Source: Inquilinus sp052113205 | GTDB taxonomy: Bacteria > Pseudomonadota > Alphaproteobacteria > DSM-16000 > Inquilinaceae | Assembly: GCF_052113205.1 (NCBI RefSeq) | Contig: NZ_JBFRCU010000002.1 | Coordinates: forward strand, 113,026-177,025 | Direction of reading: 5' to 3' | DNA: 64,000 bases | Shown here: in pieces, positions 26,274 to 34,648 of the stretch | Layout: each line of letters starts with the position of its first letter | Position numbering within the stretch: position 1 is the stretch's first letter | Program-made: the position numbers and the translations under genes | The notes under the pieces: model-generated | The model's input: the letters and a program-made list of their open reading frames with translations, nothing else | What the model was told of the DNA's origin: nothing | The model's database searches: none

Positions 26274-26923
26274 TCTCAATCTCCTTGTGAAAATGCAAAA
26301 GCGGACGATCTCGAATTACCGGTATCCCTGACCATCGGACGGACCCCGCGGCGGTGAACCGCAGCCGAGCCGTGCAGACGGCAGGACATGTGTCTCGGCG
26401 CAGGATGCTTTCGAGCCGCGCATGGGTCAATAGAAATCGACGGAACCATTATCGAGGATTTTACATTTATTTGTATGGATCAGACCGTCACATAGTCGAA
26501 AGAATGGACATCTCGGTCCTGGCCTCCATAGTTGGTAAGCACATTCAAAGGATACGATAGAAATTTGATATCTTGTTTCCATTTCTCCTAAATATCGGCC
26601 AGACTAACAGATCTTAAAAAGAGAATTTCAATAACTGTAGAAAGCATAAAGCCGTATTTCGCAGAATTATTATGCAAGAATCGCAGGTATGGAGAATCCG
26701 ATATAGGACATTTATCCTCCAATATCTGACGACAGCCGGATTGAGGCAGGATGGCCCGCAAGGGTCCCGACCGAGTAGTCGCGAGAGATGGACCAGCCAC
26801 CCTGCGATAGCTGATCCGGTGGTTCTCGAGATTGGCGGTGCCGCGCGGCGGCAATGCGAAATCCGAAGCCGCCAGTGCGATGGCGCCGGTGAGCTGGATG
26901 CTCACTCGCAGTTCCGGCCGGCG
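26274..26923. other. Gene-poor region with an AT-rich island (about 26430-26740)
   Basis: The base composition drops sharply here compared with the GC-rich surroundings (for example runs like TTTTACATTTATTTGTATGG and AATTATTATGCAAG). Only one short open frame with a ribosome site is present (26427-26582, listed separately). Such islands are often promoter-rich or foreign DNA. No transposase or attachment repeat is seen. Confidence 0.5.
26427..26582 (-). CDS. Possible small protein (51 aa), unrecognised
   Basis: The ATG at 26582 is preceded by TTTAGGAGAA, so an AGGAG lies just upstream (2-3 bases, tight). The product begins METRYQISIV and ends KILDNGSVDFY, with four cysteines and no hydrophobic segment. 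It lies in the AT-rich island upstream of the small membrane-protein gene on the same strand. It may be a chance frame in AT-rich DNA; support is weak. Confidence 0.2.
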   Translation of the reverse strand: METRYQISIVSFECAYQLWRPGPRCPFFRLCDGLIHTNKCKILDNGSVDFY

Positions 26924-27181
26924 TCAACCGGATCGGCTTGAGACGAAGTCGGTCGAGGCAGCCACGGACCGCCAATCTGCAAGGATCGCAGCGTCGGAGG
27001 CATGCTCGGCCTCGTTCGCGGCGATGGTGTCGCTGCCCAGCGGCAGGCGGATCGGCGGGTTAGGCACGTCGGCGAAGGCCACCAGCACGGCTGCGAGCTT
27101 GTCAGGGTCACCCAGTTGGTCGTGATTGAGATCGGCCGCCCGGCTGCGCGCGGCGCCGGCCGTGCCGTCGTAGTCGCTGAT
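26924..27181 (-). pseudogene. C-terminal remnant of a short-chain dehydrogenase
   Basis: Translated from about 27181 on the minus strand, the frame reads DYDGTAGAARSRAADLNHDQ, then GDPDKLAAVLVAFADVPNPP and RLPLGSDTIAANEA, ending WRSVAASTDF. This is the conserved C-terminal tail of a common NAD(P)-dependent SDR subgroup (DY..T.G..R.R....N..Q.GDP.K.A..L). The Rossmann fold and catalytic Ser-Tyr-Lys region are absent; upstream lies the end of the cytochrome gene. The fragment is therefore the leftover of a deletion. Confidence 0.6.
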
Positions 27182-27198
27182 CCGGCGGTCCCGCCGCG

Positions 27199-27852
27199 TC
27201 ACTCGGGCGGGCATTCGGCGCCCGTCTCGATCCAGGCGGCGACAAGTGCGCCGAGCTCGGCCTGGGTGCCGGGTGCGGGCCGCCGCCCTTCGCCCGGATG
27301 CCACGCCCAGGCCACGAGATGATCCTCGGCCAGGTGCTGCCGGATCTGGGCCAGGCTGCGGCCGCCGTTGCGCACGGGATCCTGGATCTGCCGGCAGATA
27401 TAGCCGAGCGAATGCCCCTGCCAGCCCATGCTGTCCGGCGCCAGCGACCAGTGCGCGTTGCCCGGGATGGAGCGGATGCGGCTGCCCAGGACGGTCGTGT
27501 TCTCCGCGCGATGGCAGGTGCTGCAGGCCAGGCCGTCCACCCCGATGCGGCTGGCGCCCGCCTGCATGAAGGGCACATGCGGATGCAGGTCGTCGCCCTG
27601 GGTGGGCCGGCCGGTGACCGGGTGGCAGTTCATGCAGCGCGGGTCGGTGATGACCTTCGCCGCCTCGGTGAAGAGGGCGCGGGAGCGGTCGCCGACATCC
27701 GCGATCGACTGGAACGCGGCGACGCCCTGCAGCTGGCGGCCCGGATCCTCGGGCGCGGAGTCGGCGATGCCGGATCCGATCCCGAGCGTGATGGCGGCGG
27801 AAATGGTCGAGGCCAGCGCGAGCAGCCCGATCTGGCGTGAACGCTTCGGCAT
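27199..27852 (-). CDS. Exported dihaem c-type cytochrome of a molybdenum hydroxylase
   Basis: The 217-residue protein has a signal peptide (basic MPKRSRQ, then a hydrophobic stretch to about residue 30) and two haem-c sites, CMNCH (about 73-77) and CSTCH (about 109-113). It starts 2 bp after the stop of the molybdenum subunit gene, so it is the third gene of that operon. In this family the cytochrome takes electrons from the FeS subunit in the periplasm and passes them to the respiratory chain. The ATG at 27852 is used because the frame upstream lies inside the neighbour. Confidence 0.85.
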   Translation of the reverse strand: MPKRSRQIGLLALASTISAAITLGIGSGIADSAPEDPGRQLQGVAAFQSIADVGDRSRALFTEAAKVITDPRCMNCHPVTGRPTQGDDLHPHVPFMQAGASRIGVDGLACSTCHRAENTTVLGSRIRSIPGNAHWSLAPDSMGWQGHSLGYICRQIQDPVRNGGRSLAQIRQHLAEDHLVAWAWHPGEGRRPAPGTQAELGALVAAWIETGAECPPE

Positions 27853-27854
27853 GA

Positions 27855-29999
27855 TCACGCCCTCCCCAACTGGCGGGTATCGATCGGCAGATCCCGCAGA
27901 CGCTTCCCGGTCGCCGCGAAGATCGCGTTCATCAGGGCCGGCGCGACTCCCGGCGTGCCGAGCTCGCCGACCCCGCCCGGCGGTTCGGTGCTCGATACGA
28001 TGTGGACTTCGATCGGCGGGCACTCATGAATGCGCAGCACCGGCGAGTCGTCGAAATTGCCCTCGACGACCGCCCCATCGGCAATGGTGAGCCGGCCGTA
28101 GAACGCGGCGCTCAGGCCATAGATGATGCCGCCCTCGACCTGCTGCCGCAGGATGTCGGGGTTGACGGCCTGGCCGCAATCGATGGCGCAGACCATGCGC
28201 TCGACCTTCAAGCCGCCATCCTTGTCGACATGTACCTGCGCGACCAGGGCGGCGAAGCTGCCGAAATCCGCCGTCACGGCGACGCCGCGGCCGCGATCGG
28301 CGCCGAGCGGCGTGCCCCAGCCGGCCTGCTCCGCGGCGAGGTCCAGCACACCCCGCAGCCGAGGCGCCTTGCCCAGCAGCTGGCGGCGATATGCCACCGG
28401 ATCGCGGCCGGCCAGATGCGCCGCCTCGTCGATGCCGCCCTCGACCGGCGGGGCGTTGCGGGTGGGGCCGACGCCGCGCCAGTTGCCGGTCAGCATGCCC
28501 TCCGGCGCCTCGTGCCGGACATACTCCACCCGCTTGTTCGGGATGTCATAGGGGCTTTCGGCACCGCCGGTGATGTCGAGGTCGATGCCGTCCTTGAACA
28601 GGATCGGCAGGAACCGCGCCATGATCGCGGGACCGACCACCCGATGCCGCCACGAGACCGGCAGGCCATCGGGACCGAGTCTGATGTCGAGACGGCTCAG
28701 ATTGAGATAGCGATAGGAGTCATGGCGGATGTCCTCCTCCCGGCTCCAGACCACCTGCACCGGCCCGTCCACCTGCTGCGCCACCCGCGTCGCCATGACG
28801 ATGCCGTCGTGATCGAGGCGCCGGCCGAACCCGCCGCCGAGCAGGTGGTTGTGGACCAACACCTTCTCGACCGGCAGGCCGGTGACCTGCGCCGCCGCCT
28901 GGCGGGCACGGCCTGCCACCTGCGTGCCGACCCAGACCTCGCAGGAGTCCGGCCGCACATGGACCGTGCAGTTCATCGGCTCCATCGCCGTATGAGCGAG
29001 GATGGGCATGCGGTAGACGGCTTCGATCCCGCGCAAGCCGGCGGCCCCGGCGCTGGTCCCGCTCTCATGCGCCACCAGCGCCTCGCCGCTCGCCATAGCG
29101 ATGTCGATGCGGCGCTCGAGCTCAGTGGTCGTCAGGCTGCCATTCGCCCCCGGATCCCAGATGATGCGCAGCGCGGCGAGCCCTTTGCGTGCGGCCCCCG
29201 TATGGTCGGCCACGACGGCGACCGCGTCGCTCAGCCGGACGACCTGGCGCACGCCTTTGACCTGGAGCGCCTCGCCGTCATCCACCGCCTTCAGCGTTCC
29301 GCCGAAGGTCGGGCAGACGGCGATCGCTGCGAACTTCACCCCGGATGGGTGGGCATCGAGCCCGAACCTGGCCGTGCCGTTGACCTTGCCCGGGGTGTCG
29401 AGGCGCGGCGCCTTCTTGCCGATAAGCTTGAACTCCGCCTCGGATTTGAGGGTGATCTGCTCCGGCACCGGCTCCCGCGCCGCCTTGCCGGCGAGCGCGC
29501 CATAGGCGATGCGGCGGCCACTTTCGGGATGGACCACCTCGCCCGCCTCGGCCCGGCAGGCCGAGACGGGGACGCCCCAGTCCCGGGCGGCGGCGGCGAC
29601 CAGCATCATCCGGGCCGCGGCGCCGGCGCGGCGCATCGGCTCCCAGAAGCCGCGGATGGTGACCGAACCGCCGGTAATCTGGTCGCCGAGCATGGGATGC
29701 GCATAGCGCGAGGGGTCGGCAGGGGCCGGGATGGCCCGGACCTGGTCCAGCGGAACCTCCAGCTCCTCGGCGATCAGCGTGGCGATGCCGCTGTAGACCC
29801 CCTGCCCCATTTCGGCGGAGGCGATCACCAACTCGACCGGGCCGGCCGACGGGATGCGGATGAACGGGTTCGGGGTGAACGTCCCGGCGGCCGCGGCGAA
29901 GCGCGGGCCGATGACGAGGCTGCCGCCCGCCAGCGCGGCCGAGATCAGGAAGGATCGGCGCGAGACCTGGCCGGAGACGGTGGCGGCGAGGATGCCCAT
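27855..29999 (-). CDS. Molybdopterin-binding subunit of isoquinoline 1-oxidoreductase-type hydroxylase
   Basis: The 714-residue protein begins with a Tat signal (SRRSFLISAALAGG), so it is exported folded with its cofactor. It is an IorB-type large subunit with a single chain containing both molybdopterin lobes: AEMGQGVYSG, LLGGGFGRR, and near the end GGVGELGTPG, which carries the conserved active-site Glu of xanthine-dehydrogenase-family enzymes. The family hydroxylates N-heterocycles or oxidises aldehydes with water as oxygen donor. Its partner 2Fe-2S subunit is 1 bp upstream and the cytochrome 2 bp downstream. The substrate cannot be told from sequence. Confidence 0.92.
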   Translation of the reverse strand: MGILAATVSGQVSRRSFLISAALAGGSLVIGPRFAAAAGTFTPNPFIRIPSAGPVELVIASAEMGQGVYSGIATLIAEELEVPLDQVRAIPAPADPSRYAHPMLGDQITGGSVTIRGFWEPMRRAGAAARMMLVAAAARDWGVPVSACRAEAGEVVHPESGRRIAYGALAGKAAREPVPEQITLKSEAEFKLIGKKAPRLDTPGKVNGTARFGLDAHPSGVKFAAIAVCPTFGGTLKAVDDGEALQVKGVRQVVRLSDAVAVVADHTGAARKGLAALRIIWDPGANGSLTTTELERRIDIAMASGEALVAHESGTSAGAAGLRGIEAVYRMPILAHTAMEPMNCTVHVRPDSCEVWVGTQVAGRARQAAAQVTGLPVEKVLVHNHLLGGGFGRRLDHDGIVMATRVAQQVDGPVQVVWSREEDIRHDSYRYLNLSRLDIRLGPDGLPVSWRHRVVGPAIMARFLPILFKDGIDLDITGGAESPYDIPNKRVEYVRHEAPEGMLTGNWRGVGPTRNAPPVEGGIDEAAHLAGRDPVAYRRQLLGKAPRLRGVLDLAAEQAGWGTPLGADRGRGVAVTADFGSFAALVAQVHVDKDGGLKVERMVCAIDCGQAVNPDILRQQVEGGIIYGLSAAFYGRLTIADGAVVEGNFDDSPVLRIHECPPIEVHIVSSTEPPGGVGELGTPGVAPALMNAIFAATGKRLRDLPIDTRQLGRA

Positions 30000-30000
30000 G

Positions 30001-30477
30001 TCAGCGGCCCTCCCCGGTCAGCGTCAGGCCGGCGGCCCGCTTGATCGCCGCGCGGATGCGCGGATAGGTGCCGCAGCGGCAGATGTTGCCGGCCATCACG
30101 GCGTCGATATCCGCGTCGGTCGGTTCGGGGTTGGCCACGAGCAGGGCGGTCGCCGACATGATCTGGCCGGACTGGCAGTAGCCGCACTGCACCACCTCGT
30201 CCGCGAGCCACGCCTTCTGGATGCGGGCGCCCGCATCGGTCTCGCCGATCGCCTCGACGGTGGTGATCGCGAATGACGCGGCATCGGCAACAGGAGTGAC
30301 GCAGGACCGCACCGCCTGCCCGTCGAGATGGACCGTGCAGGCGCCGCACATGGCGATGCCGCAGCCGAACTTGGTCCCGGTCAGGCCGATGACGTCCCGC
30401 AGCACCCACAGCAGCGGGATGTCCCCATCCACATCGACCGGATGGGTCTTGCCGTTCACGTTCAGAGCATAGGTCAT
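30001..30477 (-). CDS. 2Fe-2S subunit of isoquinoline 1-oxidoreductase-type hydroxylase
   Basis: A 158-residue IorA-type subunit. The N-terminal plant-ferredoxin cluster site is CGIAMCGACTVHLDG with a later Cys (SCVTP). The C-terminal helical 2Fe-2S site reads CGYCQSGQIM and CRCGTYPRI. The ATG at 30477 is preceded by GGAAGGGG at 7 bases. There is no signal peptide of its own; it is expected to be carried out with the Tat-tagged large subunit. It is the first gene of the operon. Confidence 0.93.
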   Translation of the reverse strand: MTYALNVNGKTHPVDVDGDIPLLWVLRDVIGLTGTKFGCGIAMCGACTVHLDGQAVRSCVTPVADAASFAITTVEAIGETDAGARIQKAWLADEVVQCGYCQSGQIMSATALLVANPEPTDADIDAVMAGNICRCGTYPRIRAAIKRAAGLTLTGEGR

Positions 30478-30572
30478 CGATGATCCCCTTCCGATCAAAC
30501 GCGCTGTGCCGATGCCCGCCGGCTCCCTGGGCGATCCGGAGCGTCAGGCCTCAAATCTCGCCGCCACCCACG

Positions 30573-31265
30573 TCACGCCGCCTGCCTCTCGCGCATCTCG
30601 GCCGGCAGCACCTCCCAGACGCGAACGACCTCGCCGACCGAGGTCAGCTGCATCTTGCGCATGGCGTTGCTGCGGTGGAGCTTGACGGTGACCTCGCTGA
30701 TGCCGAGGTCGTAGGCGATCTGCTTGTTCAGGCGCCCCAACGCCACGGCGCACATCACCTGCCGCTCGCGCAGGGTCAGGGTCTTGTAGCGGTCGGCATG
30801 CAGCCGGGCGATCCGGGCCTTGGTGCGCTGTGCGGCATCAATCGCGACGCCCGCAAACACGGCGTCCAGCAGCGTCTGGTCGCGCACCGGCTTGGTGAGG
30901 AAATCCACGGCGCCGGCCTTCATCGCCTGGACCGTCATCGGAATATCGCCATGACCGGTCAGGAAAATGATCGGCTTGGGATCGCCGTTCTGGCCGAGAA
31001 TCCGCTGCAGATCGAGACCGCTCGCCCCCGGCATCCGTACGTCGAGGATCATGCAACCGGGGCTGTCCAATACGTCGGCGTCGAGGAATTCGCGGGCTGA
31101 CGCGAAGCAGACCGGCTGGAGACCCGCCGACAGGATCAGCTCCGACAGCCCCTCCCGAACGCATTCCTGATCATCGACGATGATGACGAGCGCTTGGTCC
31201 GCCGCGCTCCTTCGCTGCGACGGCAACGATGCCGACCTCCGTGGGAGCGGCTGGTCGAGTTGCAT
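30573..31265 (-). CDS. FixJ-type response regulator
   Basis: A 230-residue protein. The receiver domain (about 25-140) has the acidic pair VDDQE, phospho-acceptor Asp in MILDVRMPG, Thr in FLTGHGD and Lys in FLTKPV. A LuxR-type helix-turn-helix follows (about 163-220; LTLRERQV, LNKQIAYDLGISEVTVKLHR). The start at 31265 has GGAGGG 5 bases upstream. No histidine kinase is adjacent. A triple GTTAR motif lies about 250 bp upstream and recurs before the hydrolase operon at 34302, so this protein is one candidate for binding it; autoregulation is a guess. Confidence 0.9.
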   Translation of the reverse strand: MQLDQPLPRRSASLPSQRRSAADQALVIIVDDQECVREGLSELILSAGLQPVCFASAREFLDADVLDSPGCMILDVRMPGASGLDLQRILGQNGDPKPIIFLTGHGDIPMTVQAMKAGAVDFLTKPVRDQTLLDAVFAGVAIDAAQRTKARIARLHADRYKTLTLRERQVMCAVALGRLNKQIAYDLGISEVTVKLHRSNAMRKMQLTSVGEVVRVWEVLPAEMRERQAA

Positions 31266-31890
31266 GATCACCCTCCATGTCTCGGTTGCGTGAAGCGCCG
31301 CTGACGGCCGCAAGCAGGCCCCCTTCTGGGGCTGGCGCATCAGACCTGTTTCGCGCAGAGGCCGGGCCGAGCGCGGTTCGACGCCGAGGGGCTGGCAGCT
31401 TCCGGGCGCGAGATGGCCACCTCCGTCGAGTTGGTTCTCGTAGATCAGCTTCAGATACGTGCTCGACCAGCTTGTCTGCTGCGTACACTTTGACGCTGAT
31501 CCACGGGACCCAGCCAGTTAGGACTCGTTAAGCGATGTTAATCGGCATGGTCAAAGCGTCCGCCGCGCGCGAATGCGCCCATCAACGGTGCGAGGATCAG
31601 GTCGCCGGAAGCGGCGCCGACCCGGCCATAGGAAGCAGAGGACCGATACTTTCATATGATTTAGGGGCAGCCAGGGATCGACTACTCTCTGCTTCGCCGC
31701 TGTTCCTCCCCCCGAACGCGGCACGTGGCCCAGCCTTCATTCCCCCCATGAAGCGGCCACAACCTCGAGGCGCTGTCGTTAGCCCAGCAGCGCTGGCGGC
31801 CCGGCCACACGAGTTGAAGCCTCGCCTGCGGCCGGGCCGCATTTCTTTTGCGCTCTGTCGAACCGCTCGCTGCCGCTCGTGAGCCAGAGC
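31266..31890. other. Long non-coding gap upstream of the FixJ-type gene
   Basis: About 625 bases. It holds the GTTAR triple motif (31517-31541, separate entry). Apart from this I find no convincing gene, because none of the open frames has a ribosome site or recognisable product. Confidence 0.4.
31517..31541 (-). promoter_or_regulatory. Triple GTTAR motif, copy 1
   Basis: On the + strand the order is GTTAG-N5-GTTAA-N5-GTTAA, each repeat 10 bp from the next, preceded by CA. The same arrangement, including a shared CTC before the middle repeat, recurs at 34422-34446. It lies about 250 bp upstream of the FixJ-type gene. Helical phasing suggests binding of a regulator on one DNA face. TTAA-N6-TTAA also resembles a variant CtrA site. 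Confidence 0.5.
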
Positions 31891-31924
31891 AAAAACGGCC
31901 CAGGGCTTGCTGGATCCCCGGGCC
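31891..31924 (-). terminator. Rho-independent terminator of the hydrolase operon
   Basis: Arms 31897-31905 (GGCCCAGGG) and 31916-31924 (CCCCGGGCC) pair with one mismatch around a 10-base loop. Read on the minus strand, the hairpin is followed by GTTTTTG. It lies 29 bp after the last stop of the three-gene operon. Confidence 0.7.
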
Positions 31925-31952
31925 GCCACGGTGTTCCGGCGCCGGCGGAACG

Positions 31953-32477
31953 CTAGCTGTTGAGCGCGGCGCGCTCGATGCTGGCGGCGAAGAGCGGCGT
32001 TTCCGACTTGTTGTGATAGATCGACATCGGCTGGCGCTGGGCTTTGAAGACGTCGAAGGGGATGCCCTGCCGGCCGAGGAACTCCATGAACTCCGGCGTC
32101 GCGCGAGACCGGACCCGATTGGTGAACTCGCATCTTTCCCTGTCGATCGCCTTCACGCTCAGCTCCCAGCGGATGTGGATGGTCGTCCGGCCGGTCGGGG
32201 TGAAGACGTCGGAAACCGATTCCAGGATCAGATGGTCTTTCTCGCCGAGCGTCTCGACATAGTGCTGGACCATCAGGCTTCCGCCGATGATCTCGACATT
32301 GATCGACATGCGCTTTCCATCCGGCGCCGTGGTGAAACCTGCCGCGATATGCGCCGGTGAACAGCCCTGGTAGTCCTTATCGGCCAGCGTGAAGCACCAT
32401 TTGGGAATGTCGATCTTCTCGATCGGCGCATCGATGATCGCGGTAAAGCTCGAGTCGACGATCTCGTTATCGTCCAT
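31953..32477 (-). CDS. SRPBCC/START-like protein, function unknown
   Basis: A 174-residue soluble protein with AAAGGAGA before the ATG. The opening (SSFTAIIDAPIEKIDIPKW) and the alternating hydrophobic beta pattern (MSINVEIIGGSLMVQHYVET, TTIHIRWELSV) suggest a helix-grip lipid/polyketide-binding fold of the SRPBCC type. This is a fold impression, not a clear family match. It is the last gene of an operon with an isochorismatase-like hydrolase and an exported epoxide-hydrolase-like enzyme, ahead of a terminator. Confidence 0.7.
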   Translation of the reverse strand: MDDNEIVDSSFTAIIDAPIEKIDIPKWCFTLADKDYQGCSPAHIAAGFTTAPDGKRMSINVEIIGGSLMVQHYVETLGEKDHLILESVSDVFTPTGRTTIHIRWELSVKAIDRERCEFTNRVRSRATPEFMEFLGRQGIPFDVFKAQRQPMSIYHNKSETPLFAASIERAALNS

Positions 32478-32552
32478 GTCTGTCTCCTTTCGATGAGTGT
32501 CGGGCCGCGGCTACGGTCCTGCCGCTGGGCGGCGCGCGTGCCGGACGAGCGA

Positions 32553-33203
32553 TCAGGCAGTCTTGGCGAGCGGCTCGGACGGTCCGGGCAAGGCTGCGAT
32601 CACCTCCGCCGCCGTCAGGACGGCGTGGGCGAAGGTCGGCCCGTTCAGCTCATGCGCGGCATGCATCATGTCGTGGGAGAAGGCGGCGGTCGCGTCGCGC
32701 ACCAGGGTCACGTGATAGCCAAGCTCCATGGCGAAGCGGCCGGTGGATTCGATGCAGGTGTTGGCCAGGAGCCCGACCAGGATCACATGGGTGATCCCCT
32801 TCTGCTTCAGCCGGAAATCCAGGTCGGTGTTGGCGAAGCCGCTCTGGCCCCAATGCTCCTTGACGACGATGTCGCCCGGCTGCGGCGCGAAGTCCGGATG
32901 CCAGTCGCCGCCCCATTCGCCGCGGGCGAAGCTGTGGCGATGCATGATCGCCCGCTGGGTCGGATTGGGGTGGCCCCAATCCTCATAGTCGCCCGGCTCC
33001 CACCGCCGGTGCGGCACGATCACCACCTGGATCCCCGCCGCACGGGCCGCGCCGCTCACCCGGCGCAGATTGTCGAGAAGCCCGTTCTCATCCGCGACCT
33101 CCTTGACGCGCGGATAGATCTTCCCGCCTTCGGACAGGAAGTCATTGTAGGGGTCGACGAAGAGAAGCGCTGTCCTCTCATGCGGATAGACGATGTCGGC
33201 CAT
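32553..33203 (-). CDS. Isochorismatase-family cysteine hydrolase
   Basis: The 216-residue protein has the family triad: Asp in LLFVDPYNDF (about residue 17), Lys in VVKEHWGQSGF, and Cys in LLANTCIEST (about 149). The family hydrolyses amides, ureas or vinyl ethers through the Cys. A textbook AAGGAGGT ribosome site precedes the ATG. It is the middle gene of the operon beginning at 34302. The substrate is unknown. Confidence 0.9.
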   Translation of the reverse strand: MADIVYPHERTALLFVDPYNDFLSEGGKIYPRVKEVADENGLLDNLRRVSGAARAAGIQVVIVPHRRWEPGDYEDWGHPNPTQRAIMHRHSFARGEWGGDWHPDFAPQPGDIVVKEHWGQSGFANTDLDFRLKQKGITHVILVGLLANTCIESTGRFAMELGYHVTLVRDATAAFSHDMMHAAHELNGPTFAHAVLTAAEVIAALPGPSEPLAKTA

Positions 33204-33273
33204 GGGTCACCTCCTTGGGCCGCAGCGCGGCCTGCTGTACGTGATCTGTATTCCTCGGGTTGGCGGCCGCCGG

Positions 33274-34302
33274 TCAGGCCTCGGCCACATCGATGACCGC
33301 CTGGGCAAAGGCCCGCGGTGCTTCCTGTGGCAGGTTGTGGCCGATCCCGCCGGTCAGCGTCCGGTGCTCGTAGGGGCCGGAGAATTTCTGGCGGTACGCC
33401 GCGGGTTCGGGATGCGGCGCGCCGTTGGCGTCGCCTTCCAGGGTGATCGTCGGAACGCCGATCACCGGCGCTTCCGCCAGCCGCCGTTCGAGATCGTCGT
33501 ACCGCGCCTCGCCCTCGGCCAAACCCAGCCGCCAGCGGTAGTTGTGAATCACGATCGCGACATGATCCGGGTTGTCGAAGGCGGCGGCGCTGCGATCGAA
33601 GGTGGCGTCGTCGAAGGCCCATTTCGGCGATGCGAGCTGCCAGATGAGCCGCGCGAAGTCGCGCCGGTACTGCTCATAGCCGGCCCGGCCGCGTTCGGTG
33701 GCGAAATAATATTGATACCACCACTGCAGCTCGGCCTTCGGCGGCAAGGGCATTCCGCCGGCCTTCTGACTGCCGATCAGATAGCCGCTGACCGAGACCA
33801 GGGCCTTGCAGCGCTCCGGGCAGAGGGCGGCGATGATATCCGCCGTCCGCGCGCCCCAATCGAACCCGGCGATCGTCGCCGTCTCGATCTTGAGGGCGTC
33901 CATCAGGGCAAGGATGTCGACGGCGATCGCCGACTGCTGGCCGTTGCGAGCGGTCGCGCCGGACAGGAAGCGCGTCGTGCCGTGGCCGCGCAGATACGGC
34001 ACGATCACGCGATGGCCGGCGGATGCGAGCAAGGGCGCGACATCGGCATAGCTGTGGATGTCGTAAGGCCAGCCGTGCAGGAGCAGGACCGGTGCTCCGT
34101 CAGCCGGGCCGGCCTCGGCATATCCGACGTTCAGCACGCCGGCATCGACTTGCTTCAGCGCGGCGAAGGACGCGCCCGATCCTGCGGACTGGGCGCGCGC
34201 GGCGATCGTGCCCAGTGGAGCAGCGGCGAGGGCGAGCGCGGCGGCGCCAAGCAAATGGCGACGCTGCCGGTCGATCGTTTCGGATGAGCTGATGATGTCC
34301 AT
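33274..34302 (-). CDS. Tat-exported alpha/beta hydrolase of epoxide hydrolase/dehalogenase type
   Basis: The 342-residue protein has a Tat-like signal (RQRRHLLGAAALALAAAP, signal end near ARAQS). Its hydrolase fold has the oxyanion motif LLHGWPYD, the nucleophile elbow GFDWGAR with Asp rather than Ser, and a terminal His in GGIGHNLP. The Asp nucleophile followed by Trp is the epoxide hydrolase/haloalkane dehalogenase arrangement. It is the first gene of a three-gene operon. The triple GTTAR motif ends 118 bp upstream. The substrate is unknown. Confidence 0.88.
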   Translation of the reverse strand: MDIISSSETIDRQRRHLLGAAALALAAAPLGTIAARAQSAGSGASFAALKQVDAGVLNVGYAEAGPADGAPVLLLHGWPYDIHSYADVAPLLASAGHRVIVPYLRGHGTTRFLSGATARNGQQSAIAVDILALMDALKIETATIAGFDWGARTADIIAALCPERCKALVSVSGYLIGSQKAGGMPLPPKAELQWWYQYYFATERGRAGYEQYRRDFARLIWQLASPKWAFDDATFDRSAAAFDNPDHVAIVIHNYRWRLGLAEGEARYDDLERRLAEAPVIGVPTITLEGDANGAPHPEPAAYRQKFSGPYEHRTLTGGIGHNLPQEAPRAFAQAVIDVAEA

Positions 34303-34648
34303 GAGGGATGCGACCTTTGCAGAGAGCCGGGAAGGAGCGGATGCTCCGCCGCCCGACCGGCACCGGCCCGGCGCCGGATGGGAATGCTCAGATCCTGATG
34401 CCGACCCGCAGGCGCTGCCCAGTTAGTCCTCGTTAAAGGGGGTTAACCGCAGTGGTCGATGCAGCGACCTCGCACGAGCGCAGCTTTTCGGCGCTGCGAC
34501 AAGGGCTGCGGCGGCGGATCCGTTGGGCGCGACACCCAACCCTCGGATTTACCAGTCTTAACTCGAACCGATGGTCGAACAGGCGCAGCATTTCTTCGGT
34601 CGAGGCGCCTTCGTGGCCAACCTCAGATGCGCGAGCCGAGGTCACAGA
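34303..34648. other. Divergent intergenic region with regulatory motif
   Basis: About 346 bases between the minus-strand hydrolase operon and the plus-strand HSL-type gene. Besides the GTTAR triple motif I see no other structured element. It must hold both promoters. Confidence 0.5.
34422..34446 (-). promoter_or_regulatory. Triple GTTAR motif, copy 2
   Basis: GTTAG-N5-GTTAA-N5-GTTAA, with the same spacing and flanks (CA before, CTC before the middle repeat) as 31517-31541. It is 118-144 bp upstream of the hydrolase operon and about 200 bp from the divergent HSL-type gene. Two copies near a FixJ-type regulator support a shared regulon. Confidence 0.5.

Noticed and set aside
26588..26905. 105-codon open frame on the minus strand beginning GTG at 26905
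   Set aside because: No ribosome site, no recognisable motif, and its second half lies in AT-rich DNA with unlike codon use.
31597..32133. Open frame on the minus strand overlapping the SRPBCC-like gene
   Set aside because: It overlaps a better supported gene and its terminator, with a repetitive Arg/Ala-rich translation.
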